From NCBI GenBank assembly GCA_030615365.1, contig JAUWZM010000078.1:1-11137 (forward strand): DNA of 11,137 nucleotides, given 5' to 3'. Shown piece after piece: positions 1-7,244 of the stretch; position 1 is the stretch's first letter; each line of letters opens with the position of its first letter. This DNA comes from Candidatus Aerophobota bacterium (lineage in GTDB: Bacteria; Aerophobota; Aerophobia; Aerophobales; B3-G15). The translations under genes were made by a program, and so were the position numbers. A model generated the notes under the pieces. The model was not told where the DNA came from and did not search any database. It was given only the letters and a program-made list of their open reading frames with translations.

Positions 1-633
1 ATCTACATACTCAGAAGCCATTGTGAAAAACCGTCTAAAACTCTGGTAATAGAATTCAGTTATTTTTCTCGTTATTGCCTCCACTATCTTCGGTTGCAGC
101 AAGAGATTTTGCAGGGTAGTCTCCATTCCGGCAAGCTGGCAAACTCTATTGAAGAGTGGCCCGCCCCCAACCCGGACTACAAACCCCTGGTATTTCTTAC
201 ACTCATCTACTATAATCTGATAGTTAAAGTAGTCTGGATTAGGCCACCGGTGATTCTCGACATCCTTTATAGAGGAAGCCTTTTGTAGGGGACGAAATGA
301 AAGAGAATCTCCGTAGGGCATGAGCCGCACCATCGTTTCCGATGATGATATAGTTTCGTCATAAGAACATGGAGCGCCCCAGCAGTCTAAATTTGAATCG
401 ATAGAAGAATATCTGGATAGAGGTTTCGAGTAATATTCCTTACGATCCCCTAAAAATGCGGTGATCCAACGAAAGCCTATATCTAATTTAAGAAGAACTT
501 CTTCTTGCGTATCCACATGAAAATGATCCCGAAGACGCCCAAGAAATGCCTTGTGAAAACCCATAATATCTACAGGAATCTCATCAGGAGCATTATGGTT
601 AACGGCAGCAAGAAATCTTTCCTTAAATGTCAT
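1..633 (-). CDS. UroD-superfamily protein, second copy of UroD-A (UroD-A2), C-terminus beyond left edge
   Basis: Reading the minus strand from the ATG at 633 gives 211 codons with no stop, up to the window edge, so this is a partial gene rather than a pseudogene as far as can be seen. The protein starts MTFKERFLAAV and matches residues 1-211 of the complete protein at 7245-8336 without gaps; I count about 40 differences (about 80% identity). The N-terminal half of the UroD barrel is present, including the conserved GGGPLFNRVCQLAGMETTLQ stretch. The metal-site half (the HCCG motif of its paralogue) lies outside the window. A ribosome site (AGGAGAG) sits just before the start. Differences from the paralogue cluster at residues 59-105, so substrate choice may differ. 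Known relatives are uroporphyrinogen decarboxylase and the corrinoid/CoM methyltransferases MtaA, MtbA and CmuA; the exact reaction is unknown. Confidence 0.88.
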   Translation of the reverse strand, partial: MTFKERFLAAVNHNAPDEIPVDIMGFHKAFLGRLRDHFHVDTQEEVLLKLDIGFRWITAFLGDRKEYYSKPLSRYSSIDSNLDCWGAPCSYDETISSSETMVRLMPYGDSLSFRPLQKASSIKDVENHRWPNPDYFNYQIIVDECKKYQGFVVRVGGGPLFNRVCQLAGMETTLQNLLLQPKIVEAITRKITEFYYQSFRRFFTMASEYVD

Positions 634-648
634 TTCTCTCTCCTGGCA

Positions 649-770
649 TAAAATGTTTAATATCTGATATGGTTTATTCTTTCCTTTTTCTCAGGCTAAT
701 GCCCTATTTATCTTTGATCTTTCACCCCTCTTCTGGCCCGATTTAGCCTCTTCCTTAAAAGAGATATATT
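649..770 (-). repeat. Leader repeat, copy L1, upstream of UroD-A2
   Basis: This stretch aligns with 3297-3412 with small gaps (about 70% identity by eye). Shared blocks include ATGTTTAATAT, TTCTCAGGCTAA, the TTTGA..TCTCAC region and TAAAAGAGA (plus-strand reading). Both copies end just upstream of the ribosome site of a UroD-family gene, so this looks like a duplicated 5' leader or promoter region. I found no convincing -35/-10 pair and no B12-riboswitch box. Confidence 0.55.
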
Positions 771-849
771 AAGCAACTTTGAGCCATACTGTGCTCATAC
801 CTCCACAGCCGACAAGAACAGCGGTGACCTTCTGTGATTTGTTATTCAT
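769..849 (-). pseudogene. N-terminal stub of a Gfo/Idh/MocA-family oxidoreductase
   Basis: On the minus strand an ATG at 849 opens a 26-residue frame, MNNKSQKVTAVLVGCGGMST followed by VWLKVA, that stops at TAA (769-771). The segment TAVLVGCGGMSTVWLK is what one expects at the start of a Gfo/Idh/MocA NAD(P)-dependent dehydrogenase: first beta strand, GxGxxS dinucleotide loop, then helix A. Full proteins of this family are about 330-400 residues, so over 90% is missing. The frame breaks exactly where sequence homologous to the leader at 3297-3412 begins, which suggests a deletion or recombination fused the stub to the leader of the next gene. Identification rests on the motif alone. Confidence 0.6.
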
Positions 850-921
850 TTTATTGCCTGTAATAATTTTTTTTATAAAACCCTTTCTTTTTGTCGAAAG
901 TTTTACGGTTATTTCCAACTG

Positions 922-2007
922 TCAAAATTTTCCTTTACCGTATTCCTGAGTATGTTCATACATAGCCATCAGATTTTCCACAGGAACCTCTGGTCCAACA
1001 GTATTAGCCTGGAAAAGGAAAAAGCCCCCTCCTTTTGCAGCCGAATCAATGCAATACTCAACCTCTCTTTTTACATCCTCCACGCTACCCCAGGGAAGAG
1101 TCCTTGATACAGACATACTTCCAAATAGAATAAATTTTTCCCCTGACTTTGTTCTTCTCCTGGCAATGTCGGCAAAGCTTACACCTAACTCTTCCTGAAA
1201 TCCCTGGAATCCGTCCACTTCAATATAATTTATTAATCTATCCAAAATAGGATTTATATTGCCATCTGAATGCCAAACTATTTTAATTCCTGCATCTTTC
1301 AATGGTTGAAGGGACCTTTTCAGGTTAGGAAAATAAATCTCATCCAGAAGTTTTGGAGAGGCCATAGGACCTCGATTATTACAGATATCTTCTCCCAGGA
1401 AAATAACCGGAGTAAGGTTCTCATCTTCTATGGCTTTCGCAATGGCTATGTTTCGCAATCTTCCTTCTTCTCCAGAATACTCAAAGAGTTTTTTCATCCA
1501 ACCTTTATGCAAAAGCAAAGCGGTAAAGAAGTTCTCATAGCCAAAATATATATACCACATAAACATACAGTACCCTACTACTCCCCAACCTGCAGTTACC
1601 CATAACATATCTTTCATATCCTGTTGGTTTTCTTTCACGTATTGCACATAATCACGATACGCTTTCTCAAAGTTAAAACTTCTCTCAAGCGCCTCTGGAG
1701 ATAGAAGATCTTTCACATAATTAATCACATCTTCTATAGATCTATACTTTTCCATATCCCTGTATAGTCCATGTACATCTAAGCTTCTAAACTCTTGAGG
1801 ACTATAAGGAAGGAGCAGGTGTGCTATTGCATCGGTACCTAATTTGCGATACGCCTGTAGAGATATTTCTTTAGGATTATCCCAGAAGTTTTTGGCCCCA
1901 GTTATCTTCTGAAAAAACTCAGGATGCAGTATCCATCCCCCTAAAATTGGTACTCTATCTGTCTTCTGGAAATTTAACGTTTTTAAGGACCTTTCAATAC
2001 CGGTCAT
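922..2007 (-). CDS. UroD-superfamily protein with HSDG motif (UroD-C)
   Basis: This 361-residue protein is the usual length for the uroporphyrinogen decarboxylase/corrinoid methyltransferase superfamily. It opens with the family pattern (RSLKTLNFQKTDRVPILGGW) and ends with GGGFFLFQANTVGPEVPVEN and a short helix. At the position where methyltransferases of this superfamily carry the zinc motif HxCG, it has HSDGN (residues 246-250). The usual GG(I/N)xD stretch reads GSMSV, and the late SPGC/APxH position reads FQANT. Metal binding and methyl transfer as in MtaA are therefore doubtful, and the reaction is unknown. It is probably cytoplasmic, as no signal peptide or membrane segment is seen. The ATG is preceded by AGGAGGG at seven bases, which supports this start. 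It follows UroD-B by 107 bases on the same strand and probably shares a transcript with it. Stop is TGA. Confidence 0.87.
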   Translation of the reverse strand: MTGIERSLKTLNFQKTDRVPILGGWILHPEFFQKITGAKNFWDNPKEISLQAYRKLGTDAIAHLLLPYSPQEFRSLDVHGLYRDMEKYRSIEDVINYVKDLLSPEALERSFNFEKAYRDYVQYVKENQQDMKDMLWVTAGWGVVGYCMFMWYIYFGYENFFTALLLHKGWMKKLFEYSGEEGRLRNIAIAKAIEDENLTPVIFLGEDICNNRGPMASPKLLDEIYFPNLKRSLQPLKDAGIKIVWHSDGNINPILDRLINYIEVDGFQGFQEELGVSFADIARRRTKSGEKFILFGSMSVSRTLPWGSVEDVKREVEYCIDSAAKGGGFFLFQANTVGPEVPVENLMAMYEHTQEYGKGKF

Positions 2008-2114
2008 TTACCCAACCCTCCTGATTAATTTAAGACTCAGGTTTAATAGTGGTTTCTAAAATTGACTTGCGTTTGCCTGATTCCTGCTCAAGTCTGTTCT
2101 TTTGCTCCTTTTCC

Positions 2115-3281
2115 TTATCTCCACTTCAGCCCTTCATCTAACATGGCAAGATAGTTTTTTACAGGAACATAATTGGTAACCGAATTGCCTGAGCCTAACG
2201 CATACCTACCTCCTACCATGCATTTATTTAAAATGCCCCTTACGTATTTTCTTAAATTTTCTTCATCCAATCGAGCTAATTTATCCACATCTACTCCCCC
2301 CAGGAGGGCGATCTTATCTCCGTATCTTCTTTTAAATTCAGTTACAGGACAACAGACATCCTCAAAAGAATGAAGGGCATCAATTTTTACATCATTGATG
2401 AAATCCTCCATAATCTCGTCCTTATAACCACAACAATGATACCAATACGTCTTCCCATACTCATGAGCTAAAGAAGCATACTTTTTATACCAGGGGAAAA
2501 TGAATTCTCTTAACAGATCAGGTCTTAGTGTAGTTGCTGTTTTGAATCCAAGATCATCAGAATGAAATATAGCCCCTATGCATTCTAAGGGAATTACACT
2601 TTTATAAAACTCATAAATTGCCTCACCCATCTTATCTATTACAGCTTTGACTAACCTCGGATCATCAGAAATGAGATAAAACATATTTTCAGGTCCGAAA
2701 AAACGATCCTGAACCCATTGGTACAAGGCCTCCTGTGCTGTTATTTTCATTCCTTCTGGAAGATTTTCATCCAAAAAGCGGTAGTATTCCTCAACTTCTA
2801 CATTATTCATTGCTTCCCAGGGAAACTTTTCAAAATCCTCCCAGCAGGTAATTACGCCTTTTTTTTCCTCTAACCATGCTCTTTTCCCTCTGGAAAGAAT
2901 AGCTGTGTCTAAAGTTTGCCTCTGAAGAGGTAATGCACTGCCTGGTAAAAGGAGGCGAAGATACCACATTTGTATATCAGGTACATAATCATATCCCATG
3001 CGATAGTAAAAATTGATATAATGCTTCCAGAGGAGCTTTTCCTCGGGCTGGCTTAAAAGAACTATTTTCTCCCCGGCAAAGAACTGACCTGCTTTTTCTT
3101 CCCATATGTCCTGGAAGGAAGGTATCCTGGTTCCCATCATAGTCTCGCTTATAAATTCAATTATTTCCATGTCAATAACTAACTCTACAAAGTAAACCTT
3201 TTCTGGGATTTTTTCTCCCTTTAAGACTTTTTCAAAGGTTTCAAAATCCGGCGAAGGATTCTTTAAAGGAAATGCAGACAT
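2115..3281 (-). CDS. UroD-superfamily protein with HCCG motif (UroD-B), possible corrinoid methyltransferase
   Basis: A 388-residue protein of the UroD superfamily, about 25 residues longer than its neighbours because of a longer N-terminal part (WYLRLLLPGSALPLQRQ region). Visible family marks are HSDDLGFKTATTLRPDLLREFI before the active-site strand, HCCG at residues 282-285 (matching the HxC zinc pair of MtaA/MtbA-type methyltransferases), and LLGGVDVDKLARLDEEN in the C-terminal half. The third Cys ligand expected in SPGC is replaced by LGSGNS, while VCC at about 310 offers alternative thiols. It has no signal peptide. The start is supported by GAGGAGG eight bases upstream. It is separated from mttB-like by a strong terminator and lies behind leader repeat L2, so it probably has its own promoter. 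Metal-dependent methyl transfer is plausible but not shown. Confidence 0.87.
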   Translation of the reverse strand: MSAFPLKNPSPDFETFEKVLKGEKIPEKVYFVELVIDMEIIEFISETMMGTRIPSFQDIWEEKAGQFFAGEKIVLLSQPEEKLLWKHYINFYYRMGYDYVPDIQMWYLRLLLPGSALPLQRQTLDTAILSRGKRAWLEEKKGVITCWEDFEKFPWEAMNNVEVEEYYRFLDENLPEGMKITAQEALYQWVQDRFFGPENMFYLISDDPRLVKAVIDKMGEAIYEFYKSVIPLECIGAIFHSDDLGFKTATTLRPDLLREFIFPWYKKYASLAHEYGKTYWYHCCGYKDEIMEDFINDVKIDALHSFEDVCCPVTEFKRRYGDKIALLGGVDVDKLARLDEENLRKYVRGILNKCMVGGRYALGSGNSVTNYVPVKNYLAMLDEGLKWR

Positions 3282-3296
3282 CTAAGTCCTCCTCGT

Positions 3297-3412
3297 ATAA
3301 TATGTTTAATATTTGACATGATCCGTTCTTTTCTCAGGCTAACGAATGATGGCTTATTTTTGACTCTCACTCCCTATTTTTAGCTTTTTCCGTAAAAGAG
3401 ACATGCTAACCG
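3297..3412 (-). repeat. Leader repeat, copy L2, upstream of UroD-B
   Basis: Second copy of the leader described at 649-770. The most conserved element on the minus strand reads TTAGCCTGAGAAAA, followed about 20 bases later by ATATTAAACAT next to the ribosome site; TCTCTTTTA lies at the far end. It lies between the mttB-like terminator and the UroD-B start, where a promoter would be expected. Regulatory function is inferred from position and repetition only. Confidence 0.55.
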
Positions 3413-3446
3413 TTTCGGATCACCTGAACACTAAGAAGTCTTCCCT

Positions 3447-3492
3447 AAAAAAGAACTCGCCTTTTATCCTTGGTATTAATATAAAAGGCGAG
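3447..3492 (-). terminator. Intrinsic terminator after the mttB-like gene
   Basis: A perfect 12-bp stem (3456-3467 pairs with 3481-3492, CTCGCCTTTTAT on the plus strand) with a 13-base loop is followed on the minus strand by TTC and then six T residues (3452-3447). It begins 72 bases after the mttB-like stop codon. It separates the corrinoid/mttB-like pair from UroD-B. Confidence 0.88.
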
Positions 3493-3564
3493 CTGTAGAT
3501 ATTAACCCTCAAGACTATTTTTTCCTTCTTCAAGCTGGCTACTTTACTATAACTAAATCCTGCT

Positions 3565-5016
3565 CTACAACATTCCCCTTTCTTTATAGTATTTTCTTGC
3601 CTCTTGGAGTATCTTATCTATTTCCTCACTTTTTTCCTCATCTAATATAGAAGGGTGGTGTGTATCCAATATTTTTTTTGTCATCTCCTTAGCTAAATCT
3701 AATGCAGTTTTTTTGCCTCCTTTAAACCAATCTCTATAATTAGGAGTTCTATCAGCTGCTTTTGGAATAAACTGTTCCTTTTGCCACCACTTTCTGGTAT
3801 GAGCTTTACTTAAATAATGCCCTGGGACAGGACCTACCTCTCTTATCAGGTCAATGGCAAGTGTCTCATTATTTACCATTTCCCCTTCTATAAAGCGCCC
3901 CACCATTCCTGCTATATCATCATCTAAAACTGCCTGGACTGGATGTCCTGATAATTCCCCCATCACACAACCATGCAACTGTATAAGGCTACACCCAGAT
4001 AGTGCTGAAACCAATGTGCCAATACTCCTCTCATATCCACCCTGAAAATCCGGTGTTTTCGCATTTACGAACCCTACGGTGGCATTACCTACAGGCACCC
4101 TATAGTATCGCCACATCTGGTTAAACATAGAACATCCAATTGATGCGCCTATCTGGCCAAAACCAGGAGAGCCTGTTTTCATATTTTGAGGAAAATCAAG
4201 ATCCCACAAAAAAACTCTCTGGCCTGGATTAATAAGTTGGACAAGGACTAACATTGACATATGCTCTGCATTAGTTTTGGTAACAGCTCCAGCAATTGTA
4301 GCCGGTGCAGTTGCGCCAAAGCTACTTCCTGAACACTGGACAACTGGAAATCCAGCTTCTATAAATCTTCTGGCGCTGTTAACTGCACTATCAAACCATG
4401 ATAGCGGTGCCGCCAGACTTATATTTCCCATAATTTCCATACCGGCAGCTTTTGCCATTTTAATGCTGAATATCTCTGAATCATTTGCATAAGGACTCTG
4501 ATGGAACTTGCTGGTATATTTAAACTTAATAGCCATAAGCTCTGGCATTATCATTACCGGAGGGACATCTTTGCATCCAAAATACGGGTAGGCTGATAAA
4601 TTATGAACTGTAGGCAGTGCATCCAAAACTTTTACATAGTCAGCGTATTCTGATTTTGTAGGAGGTCGGGTGGTAAAACTATCCAGATCAAGAGTGTGCA
4701 TAGCTGGAGCGTCCTGAAAATATACAGTGTCTCTACTATAAATCTCATCATACTTTTCTTCCCTGGCTTTCACTCGAAAAGTGCTGGGAGTTTTTCTAAT
4801 GCACTCTTCTACTAATCCTTCGGGAAACCTAACTCTGTTATTGCTCCTATCAACAAGACAACCATTTTTCTTTAAAAAATTAAGTGCCCATTTGCTTTCA
4901 AATCTAACCCCTGTTTCTTTTAGAATATCAATGGATGCAGTATGCATAGTTTCAACTTCTTCTTCAGATAACAGTTCCACAGGTTTGCATTTGCGTTTGA
5001 ATCCTTTTAAAGCCAT
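3565..5016 (-). CDS. MttB-family corrinoid methyltransferase without pyrrolysine
   Basis: A 483-residue member of the trimethylamine methyltransferase family (MttB, COG5598), the usual full length. Members transfer a methyl group from a quaternary or tertiary amine, such as glycine betaine in MtgB, to a cognate corrinoid protein. Family signatures include GATAPATIAGAVTKTNAEHM (234-253), QLINPGQRVFLWD, TPDFQGGYER (321-330), the HGCVMGELSGHP segment (348-359) and HTRKWWQKEQFIPKAADR (406-423). Archaeal MttB reads pyrrolysine from an in-frame TAG near residue 334; here the frame is open without TAG, so this is a non-pyrrolysine type whose substrate cannot be read from sequence. The ATG lies one base after the corrinoid gene's stop, with AGGAAAA inside that gene, implying translational coupling. 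The stop is TAG, with further in-frame stops a few codons on. Confidence is high for family and low for substrate. Confidence 0.93.
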   Translation of the reverse strand: MALKGFKRKCKPVELLSEEEVETMHTASIDILKETGVRFESKWALNFLKKNGCLVDRSNNRVRFPEGLVEECIRKTPSTFRVKAREEKYDEIYSRDTVYFQDAPAMHTLDLDSFTTRPPTKSEYADYVKVLDALPTVHNLSAYPYFGCKDVPPVMIMPELMAIKFKYTSKFHQSPYANDSEIFSIKMAKAAGMEIMGNISLAAPLSWFDSAVNSARRFIEAGFPVVQCSGSSFGATAPATIAGAVTKTNAEHMSMLVLVQLINPGQRVFLWDLDFPQNMKTGSPGFGQIGASIGCSMFNQMWRYYRVPVGNATVGFVNAKTPDFQGGYERSIGTLVSALSGCSLIQLHGCVMGELSGHPVQAVLDDDIAGMVGRFIEGEMVNNETLAIDLIREVGPVPGHYLSKAHTRKWWQKEQFIPKAADRTPNYRDWFKGGKKTALDLAKEMTKKILDTHHPSILDEEKSEEIDKILQEARKYYKERGML

Positions 5017-5017
5017 G

Positions 5018-5701
5018 TTATTTTCCTAATAATTTTTCTGCCAATATTACCGCCCCTGGTGCAGTAGAATCATACCCATCTGCTCCTATGCTTTCTGCAA
5101 ACTCCTCTGTTACTGCTCCTCCACCCACCATTACCTTTACTTTTTCCCTTAATCCTTCTTTCTCTAAAGTAGCCATCACATTCTTCTGTTCATAGGCAGT
5201 TGTTGTGAGAAGAGCTGACATAGCTAAAATATCTGCCTTGCTTTGTTTTACAGCACTAATAAATTTCTTAGCCGGAACATCTATTCCTAAATCTATAACC
5301 TTAAACCCACCCGCGATAAGCAATGTTCCTACCATTGTCTTTCCAATTGAATGGATGTCTCCAAGGACTGTTCCTAAAACAACTCTACCCAAAACTTTTC
5401 TTTCTTTCCCACTTTTTTTTATCTCCTCTTCCAACGCCGGCATAACAGACTGCATGGTATCAGAGGCAGATAATAAATCAGGAAGAAAAAGCTCATCCCT
5501 GCCAAATGCATCACCAATAAGTCTCATAGCTTCGGTCATTGCTTCTAAGGCAACGACAGGGTCAATCCTGTTAACAATTATTTTAGCTAAAGAATTTTTA
5601 GCTAACTCTGGATCATATAGTACCACTGACTTTTTTAATTGATCCAGAGGGTCCTTACTGGGATTCTCTCTTATATCATCAAGGGTTAATTCATCGGACA
5701 C
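5018..5701 (-). CDS. Methyltransferase cognate corrinoid protein (MtgC/MttC-like)
   Basis: This 227-residue protein has the standard two-domain layout of corrinoid proteins that shuttle methyl groups (COG5012). The N-terminal helical cap spans about 20-95 (LFLPDLLSASDTMQSVMPAL) and the cobalamin-binding Rossmann domain about 105-227. The lower-ligand motif DxHxxG is present as DIHSIG (115-120, His117), followed by SALLTT (162-167) and GGGAVT (193-198), which normally contact the nucleotide tail. The start is GTG at 5701, because the nearby ATG is out of frame; GAGG lies upstream. It sits 108 bases after SBP1 and one base before the mttB-like start, so it is very probably the methyl acceptor of that enzyme. 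No RamA-type reactivating protein is visible in the window. Confidence 0.94.
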   Translation of the reverse strand: MSDELTLDDIRENPSKDPLDQLKKSVVLYDPELAKNSLAKIIVNRIDPVVALEAMTEAMRLIGDAFGRDELFLPDLLSASDTMQSVMPALEEEIKKSGKERKVLGRVVLGTVLGDIHSIGKTMVGTLLIAGGFKVIDLGIDVPAKKFISAVKQSKADILAMSALLTTTAYEQKNVMATLEKEGLREKVKVMVGGGAVTEEFAESIGADGYDSTAPGAVILAEKLLGK

Positions 5702-5743
5702 TTTATGACATCCTCATCGTTATTTATTCAAATATAATTTTGA

Positions 5744-5809
5744 TCTAATATCATACTATATGGGGTAAGAATCGGGGGGTTTCGATTACCGAAACCCCCC
5801 GAGGAAAAT
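5744..5809 (-). terminator. Stem-loop after SBP1 with repeated flank
   Basis: A perfect 13-bp stem (5772-5784 with 5790-5802; TCGGGGGGTTTCG) with a five-base loop starts seven bases after the SBP1 stop. The run after it is TTCTTACCCC, a poor T tract, so it may be an attenuator or an mRNA-stabilising hairpin that leaves more binding-protein transcript than downstream corrinoid transcript. The same hairpin follows SBP2, with a paired change in G/C run length. The flank CTAATATCATACTATATGGG is also duplicated. Confidence 0.7.
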
Positions 5810-7048
5810 CTACCTATTTCTCTTAATTATCTCGTTCACTTCCCTTTCAGCTTGGGCTAAACCCTCCTCAACTGAGATTTCCCCAGTGATCATGCGCTCG
5901 AAGATAGTGGAGATAGTCTGCTCTATTTCAAGCCAGCCTAAGATAGAAGGAAGACGCTGGGAATATTGTGACTCGCTTACGTATTTGCTAATCCAAAGAT
6001 CTTCTTTATACTTGGGCAATGCTTGATTGTCATAACGCTCAGGAGGACCAAATAAGCACTCATCTGTCATAGAAATTTCATTTTCCGTATTGTTAAGCCA
6101 CTTAACGAGCTTCCAGGCCTCATCCTTTATTGTTTGGTCGCTTTGTCCGTTTACTACCCAATTCCAGTAATACACTGTGGCGATTGGTTTTCCGTCCTTT
6201 CCCTTGGGAGCTGAGATCGCCTTGAAATTGATATCAGGAGCGTTCTCTTCTATCATGGGTCTTAAGTTTACAATGCTCCACTGGGAAGCATTCCTCCCAT
6301 CGTAAAAGGCAGCCCAATGATCTCCTAATTCTGGAGCGACCATAGTTAGGTAATCTTTTGCCGATTCAATTCCTGCCGGCGAATTGAAAGCCACCTCTGT
6401 TCTGGTATCGTTTAAATATTTACCACCATAGCCCCAAAGCCACGGCCCCCAGTGAAGGGTAATCCAAACACCACTTGTCGTAAACCCAACGCCTATCTGG
6501 CTCTTCATGCCATCCGCATCTATTATGGTCATTTTTTCATTGGCAGTTTTCCACTCAGCAAGGGTGGTGGGAAAGGGAACTCCACTTTCCTCAAACATAT
6601 CTACATTCACAATAGGAAGTATCAGAAACTCCTTGGCATATCCGTACAGTTTTCCATCCACCATTCCCCCCATAACTGCTGTGGGGCAAAAGTTCTTTAT
6701 TATGTCCTCTGCTATATAGGAAGGAACTACATCCAGGTATCCTGCTCTGGCCCAGGAAGACCAATACGGATAATAGACCATAAGTACCTCAGGAGCATTT
6801 TTTGCCTCAAACATAACCGTGGTCTGAGGTCCCATATCAGAGGAGCTGGTGTAGTCTATCTCAACGTTGGGGTTTATCTTCATATACTCCTCCAGGCGAG
6901 GCTCCACCCACTCAGGAAAGCCGACCCAGACAAGGTACTGCACTCTCAGCTTCACCCTTTCTGCTGCTTGCACCTTCTTTGCCAGGACACCCGATACTAA
7001 AGCCATAACCAGTATCAATGCCAAGAACAACACTACGATTTTTTTCAT
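5810..7048 (-). CDS. ABC transporter solute-binding protein, family 1 (SBP1)
   Basis: A 412-residue secreted binding protein of the sugar-type extracellular family 1 (COG1653-like). Residues 1-28 form a Sec signal peptide (KK, then a long hydrophobic run LFLALILVMALVSGVLA), with likely cleavage after VLA (23) or VQA (28). There is no lipobox Cys, so it is not an obvious lipoprotein. The mature part opens VKLRVQYLVWVGFPEWVEPR and shows FEAKNAPEVLMVYYPYW, DGKLYGYAKE (131-140) and WGPWLWGYGGKYLND (200-214), typical of the fold; several Trp and Tyr residues could line a sugar or amine pocket. The ribosome site GAGGAG precedes the ATG, and the stop is TAG. It lies before the corrinoid/mttB-like pair and after UroD-A, which suggests it supplies their substrate. 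No permease or ATPase gene accompanies it here. Confidence 0.92.
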   Translation of the reverse strand: MKKIVVLFLALILVMALVSGVLAKKVQAAERVKLRVQYLVWVGFPEWVEPRLEEYMKINPNVEIDYTSSSDMGPQTTVMFEAKNAPEVLMVYYPYWSSWARAGYLDVVPSYIAEDIIKNFCPTAVMGGMVDGKLYGYAKEFLILPIVNVDMFEESGVPFPTTLAEWKTANEKMTIIDADGMKSQIGVGFTTSGVWITLHWGPWLWGYGGKYLNDTRTEVAFNSPAGIESAKDYLTMVAPELGDHWAAFYDGRNASQWSIVNLRPMIEENAPDINFKAISAPKGKDGKPIATVYYWNWVVNGQSDQTIKDEAWKLVKWLNNTENEISMTDECLFGPPERYDNQALPKYKEDLWISKYVSESQYSQRLPSILGWLEIEQTISTIFERMITGEISVEEGLAQAEREVNEIIKRNR

Positions 7049-7066
7049 AGTTTTTCTCCTCGTATA

Positions 7067-7144
7067 CTATATTATAAATATAATGTAAGGATCTCTCACC
7101 TCCTCGTCTGAATAAATATAACCCCGGACCTTATATTCATTCAC
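7067..7144 (-). pseudogene. Possible 25-codon gene stub between UroD-A and SBP1
   Basis: A GTG at 7144, preceded by AAGGAGG about 14 bases upstream, opens a frame reading VNEYKVRGYIYSDEEVRDPY and then IIFII before TAG (7067-7069), at the duplicated SBP border. The residue mix looks protein-like, but I recognise no family. It may be a truncated gene start left at a recombination junction, a leader peptide, or chance. Confidence 0.2.
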
Positions 7145-7244
7145 TAAGTACCACCACCTCCTTCATTGATTTTTGACCCCTATCTGGTATAGCTTGAAAG
7201 CTGGGGGAAGTATACTTAATTTCCTCATTCTTTGATAATTCCAA

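Noticed and set aside
3282..3446. Possible cobalamin or TPP riboswitch, prompted by CTGAGA and by corrinoid genes nearby
   Set aside because: I could not find the B12 box or other conserved core blocks, nor the second TPP block; the fragment alone is too short.
5205..5642. Plus-strand 145-codon frame opposite the corrinoid gene
   Set aside because: It is antisense to a well-supported gene with clear motifs and shows no family features of its own.
6452..7000. Plus-strand open frame of 182 codons opposite SBP1, with a similar 180-codon frame opposite SBP2 at 10379-10921
   Set aside because: Its apparent conservation is a by-product of the duplicated binding-protein DNA. It has no ribosome site, odd composition and no recognisable domain, and lies antisense to a clear gene.
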